Of a stretch of DNA of 64,000 bases, positions 22,340-33,450 are shown in pieces. Source of the stretch: Parasponia andersonii (Eukaryota > Streptophyta > Magnoliopsida > Rosales > Cannabaceae). Location of the stretch: the NCBI GenBank assembly GCA_002914805.1, contig JXTB01000051.1, forward strand, positions 1,338,404 through 1,402,403, written 5' to 3'. Below the pieces are notes generated by a model that had not been told where the DNA came from, made no database searches, and worked only from the letters and a program-made list of their open reading frames with translations. Both the position numbers and the translations under genes were made by a program. Every line of letters starts with the position of its first letter. Within the stretch, counting starts at the first letter, position 1.

Positions 22340-23680
22340 GTGGTTCCTTGCAACTCCTTAATGCCTTACAATCGGCCCCTAAGTCAAAAGCTAAGGGCAT
22401 ACTCTTTGTGGATAAAACAATCAATAGCAAGGCTACTAAAGCCTTGGTTGATATGGGTACATCCCACAACTTCATCTCTATTGAGGAAATTAGGTGGTTG
22501 GACTTGTTGGTGTCCAATGGAGGAGGCTCTCTCAAGGCAGTAAATTCAACAACACGCCCTATACATGGGGTTGCTTATGGTGTTAAGGCTAGTCTAGGCG
22601 CATGGGCTGGCCAACTTAACCTATCAGTGGTGCCAATGGATGACTTTGCGGTGATGTTTCGTTTAGAGTTCCTTGATGCAGTGCGGATATTCTCCATTCT
22701 TTTTGCCAACTCTATGTGCATCATGGATATTGAAAATGCTTATGTGGTACCAACGGAGTGGTCCACGAAAGTAGGAAACAAAGTACTCTATGTATTTCAA
22801 TTCAAGAAGGGCTTGAGAAGGGAGGAGAAGAGTTACTTGACCATCCTAAAAGAGCACGGTGATGAAGAGTTAGAACTTCAAGGTAACTTCCTCATGGAGG
22901 TGCAAGCTATCTTAGATGAATTCCAAGATGTGATGCCTGACGCCTTACCTAAGAAACTTCCACCTTGGAGGGAGGTGGATCATGAAATCGAGCCTGAGCC
23001 AAGGATGAGGCTACCCGCGATGAGTCCCTATCGAATAGCCCTTCTGGAGTTAGTGGAACTCTGGAAACAACTAAAGGAATTACTTGATAAGGGTTTCATC
23101 AAGCCCTCTAAAGCTCCTTTCGGTGCCCCGGTGTTGTTCCAAAAAAAAAGAAAGATGGCTCACTAAAGATGTGCATTGATTATCGGGCTCTTAATAAAGT
23201 GACGATGAAGAACAAGTAACCCATCCCACTTATTGTCGACTTGTTCTGTGCTCAGGGTACTACCAAGTGCGCATAACAGAGGGAGATGAGCCCAAAACCA
23301 CATGTATGATAAGGTATAGTGCCTATGAGTTCTTAGTCATGCCATTAGACCTTACTAATGCACCCGCTATTTTCTGTACCCTCATGGACAAGCTATTCCA
23401 TCTTTACCTCGATCCGTTCGTGGTAGTCTATCTTGATAATATCATATATGGCAAGACCATGGAAGAGTACCTAGAATATTTGAGGAAGGTGTTTGAGGTC
23501 TTGAGGGAGAACCAACTATTCATCAAGAAGGAGAAGTGCTCCTTTGCCCAAGAGGAAGTGATGTTCCTAGGGTATAAGATAAAGGATGAAAAATTTATGA
23601 TGGATGAAGCCAAGGTGCAAGCCATCCAAGAGTGGGAACCTCCTACTAAGGTGTGAAAGTTGAGATCTTTCCTCGGACTT
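22340..23680 (+). pseudogene. Protease and reverse transcriptase remnant
   Basis: Frame 22348-23166 includes the protease strand ALVDMGTSHNFIS, where the catalytic D-T/S-G is D-M-G, and the RT N-terminus (GFIKPSKAPFGAPVLF). After frame breaks, CIDYRALNKVTMKNK is readable at about 23172-23215. Frame 23267-23656 has VVVYLDNIIYGKT, where the second Asp of the Y-x-D-D box is Asn. Both changes argue for loss of enzyme activity even apart from the stops. Confidence 0.87.
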
Positions 23681-23770
23681 ATGAACTACTATAGGTAGTT
23701 CATCAAGTCCTACTCAGCAAGAGCAGTGCCACTTACTAACCTGCTCAAGAAGAATAGGTCTTAGGAGTGG

Positions 23771-24240
23771 ATGCCTGAGTGTCAAGTCTCATTCGAAGAC
23801 TTAAAAAAAGCGGTAAGCGAAGGCCCGATTCTTAGCTTGCTTGACCATTTTAAGGCATATGAGCTTCACACGGATGCCTTTGATTTTGCTATCGGCAGAG
23901 TACTAATGCAGGAAGGGCGTCCTATTGCTTATGAAAGCCGTAAGCTTAATGACACCGAGAGGCGCTACATAGTGCAAGAAAAAGAGATAACTGCCATTAT
24001 CCATTGCCCAAGGATATAGCAGCACTACTTGTTGGGCATTCACTTCACGATCATGACTGATAACGTAGCTACAAGCTACTTCCAAACTCAGATAAAGTTG
24101 AGTCTCAAGCAAGCTCAGTGGCAACACTTCTTGGAAAAATTTGACTATAAGCTTGAATACAAGCCTGGAAAGGCCAATGTAGTGGTAGATGCTCTAAGCA
24201 AAAAGATGGAGTTGGCCGCCTTAAGCAGGCCCGATAACAC
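23771..24240 (+). pseudogene. RNase H remnant of the truncated element
   Basis: Frame 23771-24019 reads YELHTDAFDFAIGRVLMQEG and RPIAYESRKLNDTERRY. Frame 24029-24370 continues FTIMTDNVATSYFQTQ and then FDYKLEYKPGKANVVVDALS, the usual end of the gypsy RNase H domain. Stop codons lie near 23656, 23762 and 24017. Confidence 0.85.
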
Positions 24241-24299
24241 CTTGATGGAGAAAATCAAGGAAGGGCTAGAACACAATGTATTTGCAAAGAGTCTGCTGC

Positions 24300-25002
24300 T
24301 CCTAATGAAGGAAGGAAAGACAAGATGCTTTTGGCTAAGTAACGGACTTCTCTACATCAAAGGTAATTGACTCTATGTGCCTAAGTGGGGAAACTTAAGA
24401 AAAGAGCTTATTAAAGAGTGCCACGATTCTTTGTGGGCTGGTCACCCAAGCCAGAAGCGCACTCTTGTTCTTATTAAAGCTATCTACTAATGGCCTCAGT
24501 TGACGGATGATGTTGGGGCCTATGTGCAAACTTGTCTTGTGTGCCAACAAGACAAAGTGGAACAACAATCACTAGGTGGATTGTTGGAACCTCTCCCCAT
24601 TCCTAAGAGGCCATGGGAGAGTGTCTCTATGGATTTTATCATTGCCTGCCTAAGTTGAATGGCTTTGGCAGTATTATAGTGGTGGTTAATCGCTTCAGCA
24701 AATATGTCATCTTCATACTTGCTTCACATGATTGCCCCGCCGACGAGACTGCGCGGCTCTTTATGAAGCATGCTGTAAAGCTTTGGGGAGTCCCATCAAA
24801 TATCGTAAGTGATCGTGATCCTCGATTCACTAGAAGGTTTTGGACAGAATTGTTCAAGTTGATGGATTCAGACTTGAACTTTTCTACTAGCTTTCACCTC
24901 TAAAATGATGGCCAGACGGAAAAGGGTGAATGCCTTTTTGGAGCTATACTTGAGGCACTTTGTGAGTGCCAACCAAAAAGATTGGGCAAAATTACTTGAT
25001 GT
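24300..25002 (+). pseudogene. Integrase remnant, truncated at the junction with the Tat fragment
   Basis: The zinc-finger region reads ECHDSLWAGHPSQKRT and TCLVCQQDKVEQQ (about 24415-24570). The core reads SVSMDFIIACLPKLNGFGSI and VPSNIVSDRDPRFTRRFW in two frames. It ends with ALLEL-type text VNAFLELYLRHFVSANQ and DWAKLLDV before position 25001. The catalytic Glu region (about 24905) is disturbed by a frameshift. Confidence 0.85.
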
Positions 25003-26158
25003 AACATACGGTCCTTCCCAAGAGGGTCCAAATACTCTAGCACCATGCTCTTTATTATTAGGTAGGTTTTGCCGAAGAACAAGGTCACCAACTTCAAACC
25101 CTCTTCGTCTGACTTTAGAGTTATAATATCGAGCAGTGCGTTGTTGATACAATGCGACTCGAAGCTGAGACTGCTCGCACCTTTCTGCTAAAAGATCGAG
25201 CTCAATCCTCATTAGTGTTTTGTTGCGATCTTGCTCATAGGTTGATCGTCATAGCAAGCTCACACTAATTTCAACCGGAATCATTGCTTTATATCTGTAA
25301 GCTAAAGAGAATAGACTCTCTCCGGTAGTTGTTCGTTGAGTGGTGCAATAAGCCCATAACACTTCAGGGAGTACCTCTGACTAAGCTCCTTTATGCTCTT
25401 CCAACTTTGTCTTTATATTGTGTTTAAGTATTTTATTTATCGCTTCGACCTGTCCATTGGCTTGTGGATGAACAGCAGTGGAGAAATTCTTCTTGATGCC
25501 TAAGTTGTTATAGAAGTTACGGAACTCGTCACAGTCAAATTGTTTCCCATTATCAGAAATTATGGTATGTGGTATTCCATAACGGCAGATTATAGATTTG
25601 TAAACAAAATCTATCATCTTTTTTGCGAAAATAGCACTCAAAGCTTTAGCTTCTGTCCACTTGGTGAAATGATCGACTGCGACCATTGCATACTTCAACC
25701 AACCTCGTGCCAATGGAAATGTTCCGATAATATCAATTCCCTATACTGCAAATGGCCATGGACAGGTCATTGGAATGAGAGGAACGGATGGCATTCTAGG
25801 AACAGTTGCAAATCGTTGGCATTTGTTACACCTCCTAGTAAATTCCATTGTATCCTTCTTCATGATCGGCCAAAAATACCCTTATCTTAGAATCTTGTTC
25901 GCAAGTGCCTACCCCTCGGAATGATTTCCGCATATTCCTTCGTGAATCTCCCTCATAATGTAGTCTGCTTTTTCTTCATCGACACATAACAATAGCGGCG
26001 CCCTAAAACTCCTTCGATAAAGCTTCTCGTCATAGATAACATAGCGAGCTGCTTTCATTCGAAGTCGCTTTGCGTTGTCTTTATTTTTGGGAGATCGTCA
26101 TTTTGTATATACTTCATTATAGGATCTACCCATGATGATCTTTTATCAACTGTTATAG
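25003..26158 (-). pseudogene. Integrase of the minus-strand Tat fragment
   Basis: The frame 25713-25381 reads AMVAVDHFTKWTEAKALSAI, RYGIPHTIISDNGKQFDCDE and HPQANGQVEAINKILKHN, so the three catalytic acidic residues (D, D, E) are visible. The C-terminal part 25212-25003 reads LRQNLPNNKEHGARVFGPSW, the GPY-type module. Upstream (about 25740-26090) the zinc-finger region is broken by stops. The gene ends at the junction with the neighbouring element. Confidence 0.82.
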
Positions 26159-26710
26159 CTATTTGAGGCTTTGCTTCGATACTAGGTTTTGTAAGAAACT
26201 CGACATCTTAAGTAATTCGACATCTTTTGTTGAGGCGAGTTTAGCTAGGGCATCTGTCCGAGTATTCTTAATGCGAGGAAGTAGATGAATATTATAGGCA
26301 GTGAATGTCGAGAACAATCTTTGTACCTCCTGCAAATAAGCCATCATTCTCTTTCCTCTTGCTTGATATTCGCCATTTACTTGACAAACGACCAGCTGGG
26401 AATCACTGTATACCTCAATTACTTCGACCTTCATTTCTTGTGTGAGCTTTAGCCCGGCTATTAGTACTTCATATTCTGCCTCATTATCTGATGCTGAAAA
26501 TTTGAAGCGAAGTGCACAATGAATATTATGCCCTTTAGGACTGATTAATACTAAGCCCGCACCAGCTCCATTCTCATTCGACAATCCATCGACATAAAGC
26601 TTCCATAATCTGGATAAATCTGTAGCAAACTTTTCAATTACTTCTGTGGGAAGATCAGCACCATACATGAATTCCGCAATGAAATCAGCGAGGGCTTGCC
26701 CTTTGATCAT
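26159..26710 (-). pseudogene. Second (archaeal-type) RNase H domain of the Tat fragment
   Basis: The frame reads GQALADFIAEF, then LYVDGLSNENGAGAGLVLIS, DNEAEYEVLIAGLKL, VEVIEVYSDSQLVVCQVNGE and NTRTDALAKLAS. The D-G, E and S-D-S motifs of an RNase H active site are retained. A second RNase H between the first RNase H and integrase is specific to Tat-type Ty3/gypsy elements. The frame is open for 183 codons but belongs to a truncated element. Confidence 0.88.
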
Positions 26711-26737
26711 CGTGCGAGGTTGAAAATTGATGTTAAA

Positions 26738-27849
26738 CTAACTCAACTCAACTGCCCACTTAAGTAGTCGCCCGAAAGCCTCAGGTTTTTGTAAAACCTG
26801 CTTTAATGGAAAGTTCATGAAAACTTTGATGGTTTGCGCATGAAAATAAGGTCGAAGTTTCCTGGATGCGACAATGAGTGCCGATGCCAATTTCTCCATC
26901 TCTGGATATCTTGTTTCGGCATCGAGTAATCTTTTACTTACGTAGTACACTGGCCCCTGTTTCTTTTCATATTCCCGAATTAACGCAGTGCTTATCGAAT
27001 ATTTAAAAATAGCGAGGTATAAATTTAATTCTTCCCCCAGATTTGGCTTCGACAGGAGTGGAGAAGAACCCAAGTGTATTTTTAATTCTTGGAATGCCTG
27101 CTCGCATTCTTCCATCCACTCGAACCCTTTCGAACCTTTCAATACTTCAAAGAATGGTTGGCACTTATCCGTCGACTTGGATACAAATCGACTCAATGCA
27201 GCCACTCTTCCTGCTAGGCTTTGCACATCTTTGGGTTTGCGAGGAGATTGCATATCAATCAGCGCTTGTATCTTCTGTGGGTTAGCTTCAATACCTCACT
27301 GATTGACCATAAAACTCGAAATCTTTCCAGATCCTACCCCGAATGCACACTTTTGAGGATTCAGCTTCATTTAATATTTTCGGAGAATTTTGAACATCTT
27401 ATCAAGATGTTTGATGTAATCTTCGGCTTTCTTCGACTTCACCAGCATGTCATCAACATATACCTCCATTGTCTTGCCAATTTGTTTTACAAACATCATG
27501 TTAACAAGACGCTGGTAGGTTGCTCCTGTATTGATGAGTTAAAGGGCATCTTTTTATAACAGTATAATCCCCGATTAGTGATGAACGAAGTGTGCTCCTC
27601 ATCTAGTTCGTACATGGGGATTTGATTATATCCAGAATATGCGTCCATGAAACTTAAGAGTTCATGCTCTGATGTCGCATCTACAAGCTGGTCGATTCTT
27701 GGAAGAGAAAAGCTGCCCTTCGGGAATACTTTATTGAGATTTGTGAAATCGATGCATGTTCTCCACTTCCCGTTGGGTTTCTTTACCAAAACCAGGTTTG
27801 CAAGCCAGTTCAGATAAAAAGATTCCCTGATAAATCCAATTTCGAGCAA
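26738..27849 (-). pseudogene. Reverse transcriptase and first RNase H of the Tat fragment
   Basis: Minus frame 27849-27496 reads LVLVKKPNGKWRTCIDFTNL, FPKGSFSLPRIDQLVDA and SFMDAYSGYNQIPM. After a frame break, MEVYVDDMLVKSKK is readable at about 27430-27470, so the Y-V-D-D box is intact. Frame 27253-26738 gives the linker SLAGRVAALSRFVSKST and RNase H (PVYYVSKRLLDAETRYPEME, SALIVASRKLRPYF). Confidence 0.87.
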
Positions 27850-27908
27850 CTTTCTACCTCTTCTTTCAGTGCGACGTAGCGTTCTAGATTCATAGCTTTT
27901 TTTTTTTT

Positions 27909-28811
27909 CTATCGTACAAGCTTCTTTGTTGGATCTATGTTAAGATGGTGGCATATGATATTCAGATCGATCCCAACCATGTCCGAATGTTGCCATGCGA
28001 AAACATCCAAATTAGATTCCAGAAAAGTGACCAATGAAGCTCGCACAGGTTCTTGAAGCCTCGCTCCAATTTTTAAAATCTTGGAGGACCTGTCAAATAG
28101 CAAATCCTCCAAGTCTTCAATGGATCCCGTTTTGACCTCTCCATCGATTTCTCGAGGGTCGAGGTCTTTGCTTGTCGTTTCGATTGACGTTTCACCTGAC
28201 GCTTCGACTGACGCTTCGACTGATGCTTCTCTTTGGACCATCATTGTGCGAGCTGTCGCATCCTTTGCTGTAAGCTTTAAGGAGTTGTTATAACAAGTCC
28301 TCGCATCATATTGGTTGCCCCGCATCTCGCCTACTCGTTGTTAAGTCGGGAATTTCATTGCGAGATGATAGATCGATGTTACTGCTCGAAGTTCCCTCAG
28401 TGTTGGTCTTCCCAGTACAATATTGAATGCAGATAGGCAATCTACAACCAAGAACTGGGCCATTACTGTTGAAACCCTAGAGTAGGTTCTAATATTGACC
28501 ATTAATTCGATCACGCCCATAGGCATTATGCTGTTACCAGTGAATCCATAGAGTGGAGTGACGGTGGACTTTAGGTCGCTTTCATTCAACCCCATCTTTT
28601 TAAAGGCGTCGTAATACAGGATGTCAATAGTACTTCCGTTATCGACCAATACTCGCCATAATTGTGTGCTTCCACAATTGATCTTTATGACCAACGCATC
28701 ATTATGTGGATAATGGACTTCCCTCGTGTCTTGTTCCGTGAAGGTAATATCCATATCAGGTACTCGCTGAAGCTTTCGTGGTCGTTGTTCGAGGTGCATG
28801 ACGTTGGTCAA
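27909..28811 (-). pseudogene. Aspartic protease region of the Tat fragment
   Basis: Minus frame 28811-28341 reads LWRVLVDNGSTIDILYYDAF and PLYGFTGNSIMPMGVIEL, then FNIVLGRPTLRELRAV. The D-N-G-S form of the active site is usual in Tat-lineage proteases. Frame 28325-27909 is the protease to RT linker, with an acidic repeat of VEASVEASGETSIE type near 28180-28250. Confidence 0.85.
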
Positions 28812-28952
28812 CGGCTGCTATCGAGCTTCTCGCGCATACCTATCCTGCGCTTTCTTGGAATCTCGCCCAACGTGTGGTCCTCCGAAAATAGTTCACACCT
28901 CGTGCTGAATTTCTGGGGGTCGTTGTCGGTTTTCTTCTCGCCTTTCATTATT

Positions 28953-29412
28953 CTATTTAGAGTACTGCCGTAGCCGCCCTTCTTTAATTAATCTTTCGAT
29001 CTCAACTTTCAGGGCAAAGCAGTTATTGGTATCGTGTCCAATGTCATTGTGATACCGACAAAACTTGTTGGAGTCGCGCCTCGTTCTATCTCTTTTCATT
29101 GGTTCCGGTTGACGATATCGCTCCTGTTGGTTTTTGACCGTATAGATATGATCTATGGGTGTGTTCAATTCAGTATAATTATTGAACCTCATGGGAGCTC
29201 TTGGAATCTCCTGCTTTTTCTGTTCGGGCTGCTTCTCAGTCAATTATTCACTATTCCTTTTGTTCGACTTCTTATTGTTGTTGTTGTTGTTTGTCATCAC
29301 ATCTTTGGCAGCATCCTTTCCTCCCTTTGTCGTCTTAAGGTTTTCGCGTGAAGATTCCACCCTTAGATGCCGATCAACTCTTCGATAGAAGTCTTCAAGG
29401 GCATTTTAGGTT
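28953..29412 (-). pseudogene. gag C-terminus with zinc knuckle, Tat fragment
   Basis: Minus frame 29243-28953 contains NKFCRYHNDIGHDTNNCFAL followed by EIERLIKEGRLRQYSK, the CCHC-like motif and following helix seen in Tat gag proteins. Upstream the frame continues through a TTG-rich (poly-Asn) tract at 29270-29295 to LEDFYRRVDRHLRVESS, then stops matching at about 29412, where the element is cut. Confidence 0.82.
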
Positions 29413-29942
29413 TTATTTTTTTTAGATTAAATTGGATTTTAAGATTATGTTTTTGTTACATAAATTCATTTGTATACCACAATTAAAAGTTTATTTTTCT
29501 AGATATGATTTATTGGATTCTACAATCGGTTGATCTAATAAATTTTATCTCAAAAGTACTTGGAAATTATTCTAAGTTTAGTTTATGATTTTTTGGCTGA
29601 GAAGGCGTAGATATCGCTGGAGAAAAGGAGATTTAAATGCCGTTGAAGTTCTGTTCGAGAGAAAGAGGGAACGAGAGAGGATTTAAGCACCATTGAACCT
29701 CCGTTCAAGAGAGAGATGACAACAGGTTATAAAGAAATGAAATTCGGTTCAAGTGAAAGACGAAAATAGGAAAGAGAGAATACATATACATCAGTAAAAG
29801 TACGGGGACAAAAGGGAAAGAAAAAAAAGCATCTACAAACTCTAAATTAAAAAAGGGACATTTAGCTATATAAAATTAAACTCACGAAAATTAGGCTTTG
29901 TACGGCAGTTTTAGAAAAAAAAAATTAAAAAAAAACGATGGA

Positions 29943-30162
29943 CTCTCTTTCTTTGGTGTGATTTTTATTAGAAAATATTATTTTTAAAAACTTATTTAAA
30001 AAAATGTCATTTTTAAAAATAATAATTAGTAACTAATAATCAAAAATATTTATAACTGATAGATATATAAATAATAGCTGGTAACTAGTAATTATTTTAA
30101 AATTTATATTTTTAAAAAAAAAATAAAAAATAATATTTTTCTAATAAAATCCATACAAGAGT
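29943..30162. mobile_element. Foldback, MITE-like element
   Basis: About 220 bp with long terminal inverted repeats. The left arm TTTTATTAGAAAATATTATT (about 29963) pairs with the right arm AATAATATTTTTCTAATAAAA (about 30128-30149, one base trimmed here). The centre is AT-rich and non-coding. Exact ends and target duplication could not be fixed because the flanks are low complexity. Confidence 0.5.
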
Positions 30163-30628
30163 TAAAAAAAAAATCTCCGTATTTTCGTAATTTTTTTTGG
30201 TTTTCATAGACAAAATATTAGAAACCCTGAACTAATTACCAAATGAAAAAAAAGGGGGTGATCCACCCTAAGTTCTATAAAAATACTGAAGCGACAAATT
30301 CGATCACTTTGCTGAAAGCCCCATACAAGTTTGCGTGCTTATGAATCCCATAATCACAATTGTTGTCAAATCATACAAATTACAACAATTAATGTCAATC
30401 GAGAAGGTCTATTTCGCAAAACAAGAAGAATCATTTTTAGCCAAAATAAAAAAAATAATAAAAAGAACCTTGAAAAATATGAGTACAAATAACTCCTAGA
30501 ATCTAGGATTTCTTATTTATTTCTTAAGACGAGATAATAAAAGACAACCAAGAGAATCATATTCTCTACTTACAACAAAAGCCGCAATAGAATAAGAGAA
30601 AGTGAGACTTTATTCTTTCGTGTATTTG

Positions 30629-30785
30629 AACTCCTTAAGTTGTACTCGTAAAAATATTTTATTTGGCCTAAAAAAAATTAAACTCCTTAAGTTGTACCTG
30701 TAAAAATCTTTTATCGTAAAAATCTTTTTTTTTTTTTAAAATTATACTCCTTAAGTTGTATCCGTAAAAATCTTTTATCTGGTAT
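30629..30785. repeat. Three-copy short tandem repeat
   Basis: The motif CTCCTTAAGTTGTA(C/T)..GTAAAAAT.TTTTAT occurs at about 30630, 30684 and 30747, separated by A/T-rich filler. It is a small diverged tandem repeat with no coding potential. Confidence 0.65.
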
Positions 30786-31524
30786 AAAAAATTTATTAAT
30801 TGAAAGATGAGGAGAGAGAGCAAAGAAAGATAACAATAGAACTACTATTACGAATTTATATGGTTTGTATTTTGAAATTTTGTAAAGACTATTTTGTTAG
30901 TTAAAATATTTGCCAAGTTACAGTTGTCTACGAAAAATATTTGAACACAAATTAATTAATGTGATAATTTTTTGCACGAAACACATACGATGATTAATAA
31001 ATTGTAAGCGAACAAATAAAATGTTGCCAAAGTGTGATACAAGCAATACAATGATTCTTTATCTTTTTACTAAACAAGTTGATTGTTAAAAAATTACGAA
31101 GGATTTAGAATTGGAGTATATCTCTAGTAGAGTATTTTCTACATGTTATAAGAAGGCATTATGGACCAAAAAAAAAAAACCCAGTGAAACCAGCAAGAGC
31201 AACATATATAACATCAACCACCTATTTCTTTAAATATTGTCAAAACTTGAAAAGAAAACATTTAAATATTTTTTTATTACACATTTCTCGCACGCATAAC
31301 TTTGCACGTGTTATGACACATAAAACAGCTGTGACCCATAATTATGGCTGACACACTCATAAATAAAGGTCTAAAACAGATTTGAGTTTCCCAGTGCACT
31401 TTCCTTAAAAAGAGAGAACCATAGTTACGAATTACGATATCAGATCAGCTTTAAAAAAAAAAGTAATAAATTAAATCATATCAAAGGTCCTTAACTCAAA
31501 TCAAGGAAGTACTATCTTGTAGAC

Positions 31525-31602
31525 CACGTGTTAGAAAGACACGTGCAAGTTTCTAAATTGCAACACGTTATATACTGAGACACGAGATAGGTTCGCCACG
31601 TG
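31525..31602. promoter_or_regulatory. Cluster of three CACGTG G-boxes
   Basis: CACGTG occurs at 31525-31530, 31540-31545 and 31597-31602, with a further ACACGTTA at about 31563. G-boxes bind bZIP and bHLH factors and act as ABA-response elements when followed by suitable bases. No convincing gene starts nearby, so function is unknown; the palindromes are seen on both strands. Confidence 0.4.
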
Positions 31603-33450
31603 AAGCAATCTTCAGGCCACCTGGTTGGCTTGTTTTTAAAGACAAAAAAGAAAAAAAGTTAGTTGACGGTTTTTTGTTGCTGACCTATTTGAATTGTAAT
31701 TGGGCGGTTAAGAAATTAGAAAAAAATAAATTAGTAAACTGCGACAGCTTCTTTGACATTATGTATAAGTTTCTGGGAAGTCGACGCCGTAGTTTTTTCT
31801 TCAAGAAACGGACCATATTTCAGACTCAATCTTCAACCTTGTCATCGAATAGATATAGAGATAATATATACTAACTTTTCGCAGAAGACAGATAATATAC
31901 ACTAAATTATAATTATTTTTAAATCAACTATATCTTTTTACATACACATCATTAGTGGAATTTTTCACCGCTCTATTCCTTTTAATAAATATATTGTTTT
32001 ACACTTTTACAAGAAAACAAGGATCCTAGTTTTTTATGCTTTTCTGAATTTTAAAAAATCGCTTAGTCTCCTTTGGGTATTTGGGATTTTATGGGATTGC
32101 ATTATTTGAATATGTAGCATTGTATGATTAACTAATTTGTTAGAGCTATTCAGGACATTAAGACATTAACTTGTTTTACATATTGTATTCAGCTGTTTTC
32201 TTTTGTTATCTTTTCTTTACTTTTTAAAGGGAATTAATTTTTTTTTGAGAATTTTAAGGAAATGTTTTTTTATATTTAAATTTAAGGGAATTATTCAGCT
32301 CTTTGATGATACTAGTTCTATATGATAACTTTTAGTGAACTAAATGGTAACATTAACCAATTTAATTTCTTTTTTTTTTGAATGAATTTCTTCAAGAGAT
32401 TATATACCAGTAACTGATTAAAACAGTTTTATTAATTACAACGAGTACGTACAAATGGTCATGAAAATTCTACCTAAGAGAAAAAACAAATTACATCAAA
32501 ACTCACAACTGAAAGTGTGAGACAAATACCAGTGAGATGTGTAGGTTCAGTCTAGCAAAAGTTGACAAAATAAATTCCATTGTCTCTAGAGACAAGCAAA
32601 TCTCTTCACGGTATTCATTAATAAATGCCACCTCTATACGGCGTCCATCAGTAAACGTTATTTCTATCAAGGCATCCTAGTAAATGACACTCTTGTCATG
32701 GCATCTATCAGTAAACGCCACATTCTTCATGGCATCCATCAGTGAACGCTACACAAAATCTTCTAAATTTGGCTTTTGAAGACCCTAGATCTAGAGGAAA
32801 CAATAACAAAAAATACCACAAAAAATACCACAAATCTAAATCTGGATGTATACTAGAAACATAAAGAAAAATAAAATTAAAAAAAAAACACCTTAAAACA
32901 CTACATATTTAGATTTGGGTGTACAAAGAACACCATAAATCTAGATCAAGATGGATAACTACCTTCACAAATGGAAGAAAAATAAAGAAAGAACACACAA
33001 AGAAAAAGTGAAGAAGAAAAAAAGAAAAAGAAAAAAGTCCATACCGGGGAGAGGGAAGAGCCCCCACCCTGGGAGGAACAACATCTGCTAGTGGAGGAGG
33101 AGGAGTACTGGGTCTGGCGTGTTGCCACACCAAGGCCTATGATGCCTATATATAGTGTACACATGGTGCTTACAGTGTGTCCACGGTGATCCCAACGGGG
33201 GTAGGAAATTTTGTATTTATGTAGGGATATTTTGGTCTAGGATTATTAGTTAAGTCTGTGGCCAAATACCACGTATTTGAGGGCTAAGAATTAGAGGAAT
33301 ATTATTGTAAATTAGAAACTCAATTATTTTGCCTCAATCTTGCCATATGCTTACTAGGCAAAAATCATGTTTCCTTCTACCAAAAAGCTAAAAGTTTAAA
33401 AAGCTCTTTAGGAGGATGACTCGGGTGCCCATAGGGGGCCTTGGCCACCA
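31603..33450. other. Spacer with minisatellite; no gene supported
   Basis: Short open frames (for example 31674-31874 +, 32909-33164 -) have low-complexity composition and no recognisable domain. A less AT-rich patch at 33040-33200 is notable in base composition but unidentified. Confidence 0.35.
32600..32757. repeat. Minisatellite of about 32-bp units (five copies)
   Basis: Successive units carry the pattern TTCATGGCATCCATCAGTAAACGCCACA, with variants such as GGCGTCCATCAGTAAACGTT, GGCATCTATCAGTAAACGCC and GGCATCCATCAGTGAACGCT. Unit length is about 28-33 bp. It appears non-coding. Confidence 0.75.

Larger units (their letters stand above)
20424..25002 (+). mobile_element. 3'-truncated Ty3/gypsy retrotransposon with 5' LTR
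   Basis: It starts with an LTR (TGTTACATCCC...GGTCATGACA) and a PBS, followed in order by gag with zinc knuckle, protease, RT, RNase H and integrase on the + strand. The sequence stops within the integrase C-terminal half, at ...DWAKLLDV, where a minus-strand Tat-lineage fragment begins. No 3' LTR is present in the window. Stops, frameshifts and altered catalytic residues show it is inactive. Domain order places it in Ty3/gypsy, probably a chromovirus by RT and gag style, but the diagnostic C-terminus is missing so the clade is left open. Confidence 0.88.
25003..29412 (-). mobile_element. Tat-lineage Ty3/gypsy fragment (gag to integrase, no LTRs), minus strand
   Basis: From right to left the minus strand encodes the gag end, protease, RT, RNase H, a second archaeal-type RNase H and integrase up to the GPY module. 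A second RNase H domain is the hallmark of the Tat lineage. Both ends are abrupt: 25001-25007, where it meets another element, and about 29412, where AT-rich spacer starts. No LTR, PBS or PPT is present. It is closely related to the + strand Tat element at 45757-53479, with the same order and many identical peptides. Confidence 0.88.
29413..31500. other. AT-rich spacer with MITE-like and short tandem repeats
   Basis: No reading frame of convincing composition. It holds the foldback element at 29943-30162 and the triplicated CTCCTTAAGTTGTA motif at 30629-30785, listed separately. The rest has nothing recognisable. Confidence 0.4.

Noticed and set aside
32909..33164. Two overlapping minus-strand frames with Pro-rich then Phe-rich text
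   Set aside because: Low-complexity composition, no domain and no promoter or splice context.
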